Assembly (NCBI RefSeq): GCF_000299335.2
Contig: NZ_CP004387.1
Coordinates: 434,001-498,000, forward strand
Length of the DNA: 64,000 bases
Origin: Isoalcanivorax pacificus W11-5
GTDB lineage: Bacteria; Pseudomonadota; Gammaproteobacteria; Pseudomonadales; Alcanivoracaceae
Direction: 5' to 3'
In this document: positions 45,584 to 54,084 of the stretch, in pieces
Layout of the letters: every line of letters starts with the position of its first letter
Numbering within the stretch: the stretch's first letter is position 1
The notes under the pieces: model-generated
The model's input: the letters and a program-made list of their open reading frames with translations, nothing else
Databases searched by the model: none
Told to the model about the DNA's origin: nothing
Made by a program: the position numbers and the translations under genes

Positions 45584-46404
45584 TGGCGCTGTATCTGCGC
45601 GAGGACTTTCAACAGGCCTGGGCCGGCAAAGACGCGTTTGCGGAAGCCGCCGCGCTGACCGGTGAGACCTTTCGCCACAAGGAAGGCCGCCGCACACTGC
45701 GCTTCAGTCTCGGCGGGCGCCGCTATTTTCTGAAGTACCATGCCGGCATCGGCTGGGGCGAGGTGCTCAAGAATCTGCTCCAGGCGCGCGCGCCAGTGCT
45801 GGGTGCCCGCAACGAATACGAAGCCTCGCTGCGTCTGGCGGCGCTGGGCGTGGACACCCTGACGCCGGCGGCGTTCGGTGAGCGGGGCATCAACCCTGCG
45901 CGCAGGGAAAGCTTCCTGATCACCGATGATCTGGCTGACAGCGTCAGCCTGGAAGACTATTGCCGCGACTGGCCAACCCGGCCGCCGGCATTGCACGAGC
46001 GCCGCCGCCTGATGCGCGTGGTCACCGGCATGGTGCGCACCATGCACGAAGCCGGCATCAATCATCGCGACTGCTATCTGTGCCATTTCCTGCTGTACCC
46101 GGACACGCTGGCGCAGGCCACGATCGACAGCGACGTGCGTTGCCACCTGATCGACCTGCACCGCGCGCAGATACGCGACCGTGTGCCGCGCCGCTGGCAG
46201 GTCAAGGACGTCGCCGGGCTGGCTTATTCGGCAATGGACATTGGCCTGTCGCGCCGTGACTGGCTGCGTTGCCTGCGCGCCTATGCCGGCGTGCCGCTGA
46301 AGACCGCCCTTGGCCGCGACCGGGCCTTCTGGCTGGCGGTCAAACAACGTGCCGAAAAACTCTATCGCAAAGACATGAAACGGGAGCCACCGCCGTGGCT
46401 GTGA
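45583..46404 (+). CDS. waaP: LPS core heptose (I) kinase
   Basis: A 273-residue cytoplasmic kinase phosphorylating heptose I of the inner core. It shows the WaaP pattern LREDFQQAWAGKDAFAEAAALTGETFRHKEGRRTLRF, the ATP-binding FLKYH, the catalytic HRDCYLCHFLL and the metal-binding IDLHRAQIR. In Pseudomonas this enzyme is essential. It overlaps waaG by one base and is overlapped by the next kinase-fold gene by ten bases. Confidence 0.95.
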   Translation: MALYLREDFQQAWAGKDAFAEAAALTGETFRHKEGRRTLRFSLGGRRYFLKYHAGIGWGEVLKNLLQARAPVLGARNEYEASLRLAALGVDTLTPAAFGERGINPARRESFLITDDLADSVSLEDYCRDWPTRPPALHERRRLMRVVTGMVRTMHEAGINHRDCYLCHFLLYPDTLAQATIDSDVRCHLIDLHRAQIRDRVPRRWQVKDVAGLAYSAMDIGLSRRDWLRCLRAYAGVPLKTALGRDRAFWLAVKQRAEKLYRKDMKREPPPWL

Positions 46405-47198
46405 CCTTGCCCGCCGCGCGTGATGTGTCGCCCGGCGTACGCATCCACCTGTTGCAGCAGGCGCCGGTCCAGGCCCTGCTGGCCGGGCAGGCGCCTGGCC
46501 AGTGGTTCGCCGATGCCGATAAGCACCTCAAGCACTCCGGCAAAGTGGATGCACGCCTGCTGCGTGACCGCGATGGCCGGCTCTGGTTCGTCAAGCAGTA
46601 CACCCCGCGCGGACAGCTGCATCGCTTGCTGGCATTGTGCGGCATGCATCGCGGCGTGCGCATGCTGCGGCTGTCCCTGATGCTGGCCGAGCTGGACGTA
46701 CCGGTGCCGGTCCCGGCAGCGGCCGTCACCCAGCGCGACGCTGGCGGCGCCCGTTCCTGGTTCGTATGCCAGGCGCTGATACCGGCGCGCAATCTGCGCG
46801 AAGCCTGGGAAACGGACCAGTGGCAGAGCCTGGGTGGCGTGGCGGCGGTATTCGCGCAGGCGGCGATGCTGTTCGCGCGGCTGCACGGCGGCGGCTTCGT
46901 GCATGGCGACATGAAATGGCCGAACCTGATGCTGGGGGCCGGCGGGCAACTGGTGCTGACCGATCTGGATGGCATGTCGCGCCCGCGTGTCGCGCGCTGG
47001 CCGGGTTACGGCCGTGACCTGGCGCGTTTCCTGATCAGTGCGCGGGAATTCGGTGTGCCTGAAGCGGCCATCGACAGGCTGGTGGCGGACTACGCTCGCC
47101 AGCGTGGTGTCGAGGCGGCGCGGGTCTGGCGTGCGATCACGCCGTCCTACAACAAGCTGGCCACCCGGCATCGACAGAAATACGGCTCGTCCCTGTGA
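46395..47198 (+). CDS. InaA/WaaP-type LPS kinase-like protein
   Basis: A 267-residue protein of the lipopolysaccharide-kinase (Kdo/WaaP/InaA) fold. The ATP-anchoring KQYTPRG (about residue 55), catalytic HGGGFVHGDMKWPNLML and metal-binding LTDLDGMSR are all complete, so it should be an active kinase. No ATG start exists in the right place; a GTG at 46395 has GGGAG eight bases upstream (a second GTG is at 46401). It overlaps waaP and, by its stop, the next gene. It parallels the extra kinases (WapP/WapQ type) after waaP in Pseudomonas; the exact phosphorylated sugar is unknown. Confidence 0.85.
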   Translation: MAVTLPAARDVSPGVRIHLLQQAPVQALLAGQAPGQWFADADKHLKHSGKVDARLLRDRDGRLWFVKQYTPRGQLHRLLALCGMHRGVRMLRLSLMLAELDVPVPVPAAAVTQRDAGGARSWFVCQALIPARNLREAWETDQWQSLGGVAAVFAQAAMLFARLHGGGFVHGDMKWPNLMLGAGGQLVLTDLDGMSRPRVARWPGYGRDLARFLISAREFGVPEAAIDRLVADYARQRGVEAARVWRAITPSYNKLATRHRQKYGSSL

Positions 47199-47221
47199 CA
47201 GCCACGCTTGAGGACCAAAGC

Positions 47222-48364
47222 ATGGCAGCCCCTGATACGCCCCGCATCCTGTTCCTGGCCATGAGCCGCAACCAGGCCGCCTACTTCACCCGGCTGGCCG
47301 GGGCGATGGCCGTCGAGGGCGTGATCCTGCAGGCCAAGCATCCGGGCCGTGCGCCGTTGGCGCCTGCGCTGCGCTGGCTGTGGCAACGGCGCGCGCAGTG
47401 GGCCAGCTGGTTGCGCTTTCGCGTCGACAAGGGGCGCGTCAATGCGGGCAGCGGCGGGGTGCTGTTCCGCTTCGGCCTGATGCTGCGTGCGGCGTTCTGC
47501 CTGGCCGGCGCCATGCGCGATGTGCGTCAGGCGCGGCCGGACGCGCTGTTCATGCTCAATGGCGCGCACTACAAACAGCGTGTGGTCACCGCCTGGATCA
47601 AGGAGCAGGGCATCCAGACGATGTTCCTTGAGCTGGGCTGCCTGCCCGACACCATGGCACTGGACGCACGCGGTGTGAACTTCGACAGCGAGGTGCCTCG
47701 CGATCCGGCGTTTTACCGGGCCTACCAGCCGAGTGGCGAGCCTGTCACCGACAAGCTGGTGCGGCGCCCGCCGCGCAAACCGGTGGGCGACCCCATCACG
47801 TTGCCAGCGCACTATGTGTTCGTGCCGTTCCAGGTCTACGACGACACCCAGATACTGATCCACTCCCCCTGGCTGCGCGACATGGAAGCGCTCTATGACG
47901 CCCTGCTGCAAAGTGTCGAGGCGCTGCCGCCGGATCATGTGTTCGTGGTGAAAGAACACCCGACCTCGAAACGTGACTACCGGGCGCTGCATGACCGTCA
48001 TCCGCGCATCCTGTTTGCCAATGCCAACGACACACAGGCATTGATCGAACACGCCGCGTTGGTAATCACCATCAACTCCACCGTGGGCATCGAAGCGTTG
48101 CTGCTCGGCCGTCCGGTACTGACGCTCGGCAACGCCTTCTACAACATCGACGGCCTGGTCTCCCATGCCGACAACGTGGCGCAACTGCGCGAAGTGGTCA
48201 GCGCACCGGGGCAGGCGCCGTTTGATCCCGGGCTGGTACGGCATTTCGTTGCCTGGCTGCACGAACGCTATCTGGTGCCGGGGCGCATCAAGCACTGGAA
48301 TGACCAGCACCCGGTACGCATGCGCCAGCGCCTGGATGACATCCTGCGCGGAGAGCTGCCATGA
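47222..48364 (+). CDS. Capsule-polysaccharide-type (KpsS/KpsC-like) protein
   Basis: A 380-residue protein resembling the capsule polysaccharide biosynthesis domain, whose founding members KpsS/KpsC are Kdo-transferases. Readable blocks: FLAMSRNQAAYFTRLAGAM, FMLNGAHYKQRVV, ELGCLPDTMALDARGVNF, YVFVPFQVYDDTQILIHSPW, HVFVVKEHPTSKRDY, NDTQALIEHAALVITINSTVGIEALLLGRPVLTLG. This is typical of that family, but a capsule cluster is absent. Start ATG 47222 has GAGG eight bases upstream; a GTG at 47195 overlapping the previous stop (GTGA) is equally possible. Its sugar and acceptor are unknown; the place in the core operon suggests a core modification. Confidence 0.78.
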   Translation: MAAPDTPRILFLAMSRNQAAYFTRLAGAMAVEGVILQAKHPGRAPLAPALRWLWQRRAQWASWLRFRVDKGRVNAGSGGVLFRFGLMLRAAFCLAGAMRDVRQARPDALFMLNGAHYKQRVVTAWIKEQGIQTMFLELGCLPDTMALDARGVNFDSEVPRDPAFYRAYQPSGEPVTDKLVRRPPRKPVGDPITLPAHYVFVPFQVYDDTQILIHSPWLRDMEALYDALLQSVEALPPDHVFVVKEHPTSKRDYRALHDRHPRILFANANDTQALIEHAALVITINSTVGIEALLLGRPVLTLGNAFYNIDGLVSHADNVAQLREVVSAPGQAPFDPGLVRHFVAWLHERYLVPGRIKHWNDQHPVRMRQRLDDILRGELP

Positions 48365-49077
48365 ACTGGCGCCTGAGCGTGCCGGGGGCGCTCGGGGACG
48401 AACAGGTGGCGCGGCTGCTGCAGGCGCCAGGCGACGTCATTTCCGGCAAGCCGGGGGCGGTGCAGGTGATACGCCTGCATCAGGAAGGCCAGCTGTTCTT
48501 CCGAAAACAGGCGCCAGCGGAACCTCTTGCGCGGCTGATGGCCCGCTTCCTGCGCGGGGGGTATTGGTGTTCCCTGCCGGAACTGGAAGCCCGCAATCTG
48601 CAGCAGCTGAAAACGCATGGTTTTGCCGTGATCGAGGTGCTGGCGGCAGGCACGGCCTGGCGCTGGGGACGGCCCGTGGCCGGTGTGCTGCTCAGCGCCG
48701 CGCTGGATGCGGACAGCCTGGAACATCGCCTCAACCACGCCGATGCCTCCGCGCGCCTGTTGCTGGCGCATGCCTACGGTGCCCTGGCTGGCGCCCTGCA
48801 TCAGGTCGGCGGGTATGACGCGCTGCGTGCCAAGGATGTGCTGGTGGATGACGCAGGACAACTGGTGCTGTTGGACCGGGAAAAACCGCTGGGGCGTGCC
48901 GGCTGGCGTGCCCGCCGCGCGACACGTTCATTACAGCGGGCCTGGTTCCGCAACCGTCGCAGTGGCCTGGTGCTGGATGACGCCGGCATGCAGGCATTCT
49001 GGGCTGGCTATGGCGAAGGGGCGGGGATCAGTGATGTGGTGCTGGCGGATATACAGCGGGTGGTCGACGCATCATGA
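48361..49077 (+). CDS. WaaP/InaA-fold kinase-like protein, atypical catalytic loop
   Basis: A 238-residue protein of the LPS-kinase fold, recognisable by LFFRKQAPAEPLARLMARFL, the ARLLLAHAYGALAGALHQVGGYDALRAKDVLVDD loop and LVLLDREKP. The canonical catalytic HGD...N is altered here (H..GGYDALRAKDVLV), so activity is uncertain. It overlaps the previous gene by four bases (ATGA) and its end overlaps the opposite-strand kinase gene by six. Similar degenerate kinases sit in the Pseudomonas core locus. Confidence 0.7.
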   Translation: MNWRLSVPGALGDEQVARLLQAPGDVISGKPGAVQVIRLHQEGQLFFRKQAPAEPLARLMARFLRGGYWCSLPELEARNLQQLKTHGFAVIEVLAAGTAWRWGRPVAGVLLSAALDADSLEHRLNHADASARLLLAHAYGALAGALHQVGGYDALRAKDVLVDDAGQLVLLDREKPLGRAGWRARRATRSLQRAWFRNRRSGLVLDDAGMQAFWAGYGEGAGISDVVLADIQRVVDAS

Positions 49078-49905
49078 CGCTGGCTGGAGCCCGGCCAGCG
49101 CCTGCCAGCCTTCTGCCGGGATCGGCGTCCCGCTGACCGGCGCGCGCCGGCTGAAATGCGCCCGCACTTCATCGATAACCGTACGCTGTATGGCGCGCCG
49201 GGCCGCACGACTGCGCTGCAACCGATGTCCCTGCGGAAAACGGCTGAAGTAGGCGGCAAAGAACGTGCGGCGCTCGGCGGCAGTGATATAGCGCTCGTCC
49301 AGCAGCATGATCTGCTTGAGATTGCGCAATTGCTCGCGCCGGAATCGCACCGGCCGACGGGTGCGTTCATTGTCGATCAGCCCCAGCCGGTAACCGTCCT
49401 TGCCGGGATGGATAATGACGTTGTTTGGCCGCAGGTCACCGTGGGCAATACGTGCCGCGTGCAGGGTGCCGATGGTCTGCCCCAGTGCCCGATACAGCTG
49501 CCGACGCCAGGCGCGCCGTTCGGGCTCCTGCAGATAGCTGTGCAGTGCGTTCAGCAATTGCGGCCCGTCCAGGTCCTCCATGACCACGAAATCCTGGTGC
49601 AGCAAGGTGCCGCAGGCGACCACATCGGGCGCCAGGCAGCCGGCTTCCTGCAGCAGGCGGGTGCCGAGCAGGGTGCGGCGGGCGCGGCTGCCGCGCAGGG
49701 CGCGCTTCAGTGTTTCGCCGGCGCTGCTGTGGTCGAAACTCTTGAAATAAAGGCGGTCCGCCGGGTGATAGCAGATCAGGTTGCGCGCGTTGTCCTTTAC
49801 CACCTTCCAGCCAGCGCGGTCGCCCAAGAGCGCTTCCAACTTGTCGAGCAGGATTGTTCCTCGATCGGATGTGTCTAAGTGGGTGAAATGGATAGGATAC
49901 GGCAT
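49072..49905 (-). CDS. LPS kinase-fold protein (RIO/InaA type)
   Basis: A 277-residue kinase-like protein on the opposite strand. The lysine position is RLYFKSFDHSSAGETLKRALRGSRARRTLLGTRLL; FVVMEDLDGPQLL is the hinge; the catalytic loop HGDLRPNNVIIH and the metal-binding LIDNERTRR are intact, so it should be active. The ATG at 49905 follows a TTG and has no clear ribosome site. It converges on the core operon and is the last GC-rich gene before the AT-rich segment. Substrate is probably an LPS core sugar. Confidence 0.8.
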   Translation of the reverse strand: MPYPIHFTHLDTSDRGTILLDKLEALLGDRAGWKVVKDNARNLICYHPADRLYFKSFDHSSAGETLKRALRGSRARRTLLGTRLLQEAGCLAPDVVACGTLLHQDFVVMEDLDGPQLLNALHSYLQEPERRAWRRQLYRALGQTIGTLHAARIAHGDLRPNNVIIHPGKDGYRLGLIDNERTRRPVRFRREQLRNLKQIMLLDERYITAAERRTFFAAYFSRFPQGHRLQRSRAARRAIQRTVIDEVRAHFSRRAPVSGTPIPAEGWQALAGLQPAS

Positions 49906-50127
49906 CAATCTGTCACATTAAAGTCATGAATAAAATGGTATTCCGAAAGGATAATACAGTATTTCTTCGTCGTAATGTAACAACTCCTTGAATCGAATTG
50001 CGCGGTTGAGGCGTGAAAATGGTCTGGTTTGTATCTCCCGAGGATGCTGGATCTGTAATATGTTGGAAGTGTGGTGAAAACTTAGTGCTCTAGTCGGCGC
50101 GATTTCTTTGATTGATAAACGGTTGAG

Positions 50128-51243
50128 ATGATGGAAAAAGTTTTTTTGGTTACTAATAGTTTTGCAGTGGGCGGGTTGGCCACTGTCATTATGGATCAAG
50201 CAAAAGCGCTTAATTCCATGGGGTTTAAGCCTTGCATTATTGCTTTGCACGGTACGGGGGATCTGAATCCGGGGTGCCGTGTGGTTTCTCTGTCGATGAA
50301 GGACTCAAAAGCTTCAATATTGTTTAGGGTTCTTTATGCCATATTTAGGCCTTTTATTAGGAATATGGGAAATGTTTTTCTTGTTAAAAAGAATATGGAT
50401 ATTTTGAGTTGCTGTTTGGAAGATGTTGGATATTCTTCTGGTGATGTTGTGATACTTCATGGGTTTAAAACAATAATCAAGGTTGGCGGTATGCCATCGG
50501 TGTCAGCAATATCGGTGCTCCATGAGATGCCAGGAAAGATGCTCTCGGGGGGTAACTATGTGGTGAGGCTGGTGCAGAAGGTGATCGCCGATGCTTTTTT
50601 TAAAAGAGCTAGAATGGTGGCTGTTTCGGAGTCCGTTAGAAAAGATTTTCATAATATTTTCGGTGAAAAGAAAAAGGCGATAGAAGTAATTCATAACGGC
50701 ATAGATGTTGATGCATTGCGGGTTCGTGCTTCCGAGGCTGCGGATGTGATTGAGGGAAGGTATATTGTTTCCGTGGGGCGGCTGGAGGGGGTTAAGGGTT
50801 TTGATGTTCTGATCAAGGCTTTTTCTGGCATAAGAGATACGGACTTGAAACTGGTCATTGTTGGGGGGGGAGGTGAGAATGCGTTCCTTGTCGATTTGGC
50901 TCACTCTCTAGGTGTTCAAGAGAGAGTGTTGTTTTTGGGCTACTTGCGTAACCCCCTTCCTATAGTGGCCAAGGCGAAGTTATTTGTGAGTGCCTCGTGG
51001 AGTGAAGGGTTCGGTCTGGCTGTTCTTGAGGCTGCTTGTATTGGTGTGCCGGTAATTTGTACAGGAGTAGGAGGGCTTGCTGAATTATTGGAGGGCGATA
51101 CGCATTGTTTTTTTAAGCCAGGTAACTATGAGGAGTTGAGAGAGAAGATCGAGTATTCGCTATATGTCAAACCGGTTTCTGTAAACCTAAAAGAAGTTCT
51201 GGATATCCAGGCGTCCATGAGGCGTTATTTGGAATTGAAGTAA
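50128..51243 (+). CDS. GT4 family glycosyltransferase, AT-rich, probably acquired
   Basis: A 371-residue GT-B glycosyltransferase. N-terminal VFLVTNSFAVGGLATVIMDQAKAL is the acceptor-side start; the C-terminal domain has YIVSVGRLEGVKGFDVLIKAF, LKLVIVGGGGE, RVLFLGYLRNP and ASWSEGFGLAVLEAACIGVPVICTGVGGLAELL. Codon use is strikingly A/T-rich against the GC-rich neighbours, pointing to horizontal transfer. No good ribosome site precedes either ATG (50128 or 50131). It is flanked by a promoter-poor AT-rich spacer and by a broken lpxL copy. Likely adds an outer-core or O-antigen sugar. Confidence 0.88.
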   Translation: MMEKVFLVTNSFAVGGLATVIMDQAKALNSMGFKPCIIALHGTGDLNPGCRVVSLSMKDSKASILFRVLYAIFRPFIRNMGNVFLVKKNMDILSCCLEDVGYSSGDVVILHGFKTIIKVGGMPSVSAISVLHEMPGKMLSGGNYVVRLVQKVIADAFFKRARMVAVSESVRKDFHNIFGEKKKAIEVIHNGIDVDALRVRASEAADVIEGRYIVSVGRLEGVKGFDVLIKAFSGIRDTDLKLVIVGGGGENAFLVDLAHSLGVQERVLFLGYLRNPLPIVAKAKLFVSASWSEGFGLAVLEAACIGVPVICTGVGGLAELLEGDTHCFFKPGNYEELREKIEYSLYVKPVSVNLKEVLDIQASMRRYLELK

Positions 51244-51312
51244 AGTGTTGTTTTGGTCGCGAGCAACGACTGTGGTGGCTTCAATTCTGTGCATTATATT
51301 GAGGAGTTCTCA

Positions 51313-51857
51313 TCAGCTTTCGGAAGGATAGGGCATGCTTCCATCTGCCTGATGCTTGAACCGCTGATGCATCCACAAATACTGCTCCGGCGCCAGCAAC
51401 ACCGCAGTTCCCACAGCCTGATTGCCGCGCGTCGCATCAGCCGGGTCATCTCCCGACAGAAAGTCCGCCAGAGGCGGATCGAACGTGATCCGGTAACGAC
51501 CACCTAGCAAGCGATAGTGACTGATCGGGGTTATTGTCGCTCGGCTTATGCGAGCGATCCGTGTGGTGGTTGTAACGGTGAAAGCGGGTACGCCGAAGAA
51601 GGGGGCGAACACGGCCTGCTGGGTGCCGTAGTCCTGGTCCAGTGTGTACCAGCACATGTCCCCGTTACGCAGGTAGCGGATCAGCTCAAGCACGGTGCTG
51701 TCATTCGGACGGTAGACTACACTGAAGCAGGCGCCTTCGCTGAGCAGGCGGGTGCCGATGCCAATGGTATTGAAGTGCATGTCGACCAGCAGGACGCCCC
51801 GCGCCCGGCGGCGCGGGCCGCCTCGACATGTTCGAAACCATGCAGTTCAAGCCGTGA
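51313..51857 (-). pseudogene. Broken copy of the lpxL-type acyltransferase gene
   Basis: A partial, damaged duplicate of the gene at 54085-55032, same strand. Similarity begins near 51341 and ends near 51857, and the first half of the gene is missing. Reading downward: RLELHGFEHVEAARA in one frame, then a two-base frameshift near 51800, then MHFNTIGIGTRLL..., where the catalytic HX4D aspartate has become glycine. About 24 codons around WLIRHGRS...DRSDMRG are deleted. The C-terminal part (DQDYGTQQAVFA, ISHYRLLGGRYRITFDPPLADF) remains recognisable. It cannot encode an active enzyme. Confidence 0.9.
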
Positions 51858-52085
51858 GAGCACGGGGCAACGGGAGGGGCGGGGTGCTGCCGCTTGTGAG
51901 GCATACTGCTGACGGTGTGCCAGTCCCAGCAGAAGTGAAACAAAGCTCTGTCTGCACATGGTGTCCTGGCGTCTGCACGGCGGCTTTCGGCATTGTCCGG
52001 TTCGTCCGAATTGTAATAAGGGGGATTGCCCCCGAGTGGAAGCCTGCCGGGGAGGCGTTGGAGATGAAGCGCCTGGTGTTCGTCT

Positions 52086-52853
52086 CTAGTTGCCGGAGGT
52101 GCCCATGAGCAGCCATGCGATGGCCAGCAGGGCCACGAGGCTGATCAACAGAAAAGCCATCCGGCGCGTTTGCCGGCCCTTCCTCTGGCGCTGCTTCAGG
52201 CTTTTCCGGTGTTTGGTCCAGCTTCCATTGTAATGGTGTATGGAGACAGTGTTCTGAGTCTGGGTGCCGCCGTGCCTGGGGTGGTAAGGGCAAAATACCT
52301 CTCTGCGGTAAATGCCCACGTTATCCGAGAATACCTGGTCGCGATCTTCAAGGCATAACCCTTTCCGGACAAGCAGTGACGTCAGGTGTCGGGTAATTGT
52401 GGTGAGATCCGGGTCGCCCTTCGTGTTCAAAAAATGCCGTGTGGCATACTGTTCAAGCAGTGTCGAGACAATCTCTCCATTTTTTTCCGAACCCATAATG
52501 GCTGTGGCAACATTCGAAGGGTCCTGAAATCCGGAAAAAAAGCTGTGTTTCAGAAAGGGCGTCAGCGTGCCAAAAAGTTCCAGATCGCTATCGAGATAGA
52601 TGCCGCCCTGATCCTTGAGGATATGAAGTCGGACAACATCGCTGGCAAACGCATAGATGCCGGCGTCAAACGCCTGCCTGGCAAAGGGGTACTGAGAGAT
52701 GATGCTTTCGCATTGCTCGTTGCCCCAGAGTACAAGCTGGTAGTCAGGCAAATGTCGCTCGAATGAGGCGATGCAACGTCGCACCAGCGCTGGCATTGGT
52801 GCGTTGCCTATCCATATGTAATGCGCCAGTTTAGGAATGCGGTGTGCGCTCAC
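52086..52853 (-). CDS. GT32-family glycosyltransferase with C-terminal membrane anchor
   Basis: A 255-residue protein of the OCH1/GT32 group: PKLAHYIWIGNAPMPALVRRCIASFERHLPDYQLVLW at the start, the DXD-bearing ASDVVRLHILKDQGGIYLDSDLELF, and TVSIHHYNGSW near the end. The C terminus carries basic residues (RQRKGRQTRR) followed by one hydrophobic helix (MAFLLISLVALLAIAWLLMG), making it a tail-anchored, cytoplasm-facing enzyme. GTG start at 52853 overlaps the waaL stop (GTGA). Probably attaches a hexose to the outer core or O-antigen. Confidence 0.85.
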   Translation of the reverse strand: MSAHRIPKLAHYIWIGNAPMPALVRRCIASFERHLPDYQLVLWGNEQCESIISQYPFARQAFDAGIYAFASDVVRLHILKDQGGIYLDSDLELFGTLTPFLKHSFFSGFQDPSNVATAIMGSEKNGEIVSTLLEQYATRHFLNTKGDPDLTTITRHLTSLLVRKGLCLEDRDQVFSDNVGIYRREVFCPYHPRHGGTQTQNTVSIHHYNGSWTKHRKSLKQRQRKGRQTRRMAFLLISLVALLAIAWLLMGTSGN

Positions 52854-54067
52854 AAGTCACTCTTCCCTGCGGTTTTATGGTTGCTGTCGCAGCGTGCCGC
52901 TGCCCGGGCGGCAATTGCTTTGTAGAGCACCCCGCCAGCCATACCCATGGGCACTATAAATGCAAACCATATACCCCCAGGCGGGGCTACTACCACATTA
53001 CCGTAAGTCAGGAGCGCGATCAGGCTGTATATAAAGAGTGCCAGCGTCAATTCATTCAGAATGTGGTGGCGTGCCTTGAGCAGATTGCGAATGGCCATGA
53101 TTTGTGGCAAGGCGAACAGCATCACGCCGAGCAGGCCGCCCCAATACAGATGGGACATCCATATGTTATGGGCGTGCAGCCCCAGGCCCCTGTTGGGGAT
53201 CAGGACATTCATCATGTCGTTGCCATTTCCAATAATCGGATGGCGCAGGAATCCTTCGAAGGCAAGAGCCCAGAGCTCGGGGCGTAGCGAAGTGCCCCGG
53301 TTGCCTCCCCAGATAATGGCGCTCACGGCGACAAGCAAAGCCAGGCAGGCAGTGGTGAACAGCAGTGGCTTGCTGAGGCCGTTTCTGAATGTATGAAGGG
53401 ATACGATCAGGGCAGCGGCGACGAACAGTGCCAGCATGGGGCCTCTGCTTTGCGACATGAAAAAGCAGAGGGCGAAAATGGCCAGCGGTAGTATGGGCAG
53501 CAAACTGGCTCTGCGAACAATCAGTATGATGCTGAGCAGAGTGGCCGGCGCAAAGAAATACAGCCCATGAATGGCGCTTTCTATCCGACCCGTGAAATGC
53601 AATCTCGCGGTCAGTGGGTAGGCAAAAACGATATAGCGGTCTGATAAAGCCCAAAGAGCCGCCAGTGTGGAGATGCCTATGACAAACACTGCCGCTTTTT
53701 TTAACTGCTCTTCACTGGCTTCGCCAATGACCGCGGCGATAGCAAGGAAGCCTATAAAAGAATAAATGCTGAACCTGATGAACTCGCGGGTGTCGTAATG
53801 AATAAGGTCAGGGCCCCACATTTGGCTGATTGCGCTATAGAGAACGTAGAGGGTGAAGCACAGGGTTAACGGAGAAATCAGGAACTGGATGAAAGCGGTC
53901 TTTCTCGCAATAAAGAGCCATGCTACCAGGGGCAGAAGGCACAGAGTCTCAAACAGGGCAATTGCTTTGCCGGAACTGTTCAGGAAAGGCAGCAGCCCGA
54001 AATATATGCAGACGCCAATCAAAAGAAAGCCTTGGCAGCGAGCAGGCTGCACGCTTTTTGCGAACAT
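52850..54067 (-). CDS. waaL: O-antigen ligase
   Basis: A 405-residue inner-membrane protein with about ten to twelve hydrophobic segments, joining O-antigen or another undecaprenyl-linked glycan to the lipid A-core. The Wzy_C/ligase block is recognisable: FMSQSRGPMLALFVAAALI, the large periplasmic loop with EGFLRHPIIGNGNDMMN and LGLHAHNIWMSHLYWGGLLGVMLF. The histidine-containing loop is characteristic. It lies 17 bases after lpxL and overlaps the GT32 gene by four, so the three form one minus-strand operon. Closest alternatives are other O-antigen polymerase/ligase homologues. Confidence 0.85.
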   Translation of the reverse strand: MFAKSVQPARCQGFLLIGVCIYFGLLPFLNSSGKAIALFETLCLLPLVAWLFIARKTAFIQFLISPLTLCFTLYVLYSAISQMWGPDLIHYDTREFIRFSIYSFIGFLAIAAVIGEASEEQLKKAAVFVIGISTLAALWALSDRYIVFAYPLTARLHFTGRIESAIHGLYFFAPATLLSIILIVRRASLLPILPLAIFALCFFMSQSRGPMLALFVAAALIVSLHTFRNGLSKPLLFTTACLALLVAVSAIIWGGNRGTSLRPELWALAFEGFLRHPIIGNGNDMMNVLIPNRGLGLHAHNIWMSHLYWGGLLGVMLFALPQIMAIRNLLKARHHILNELTLALFIYSLIALLTYGNVVVAPPGGIWFAFIVPMGMAGGVLYKAIAARAAARCDSNHKTAGKSDL

Positions 54068-54084
54068 TGAAGTCGTCCTTGATG

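Noticed and set aside
51313-51780. Intact short acyltransferase gene
   Set aside because: An open frame of 155 codons exists, but it lacks the first half of the enzyme, has an internal deletion and has a glycine in place of the catalytic aspartate.
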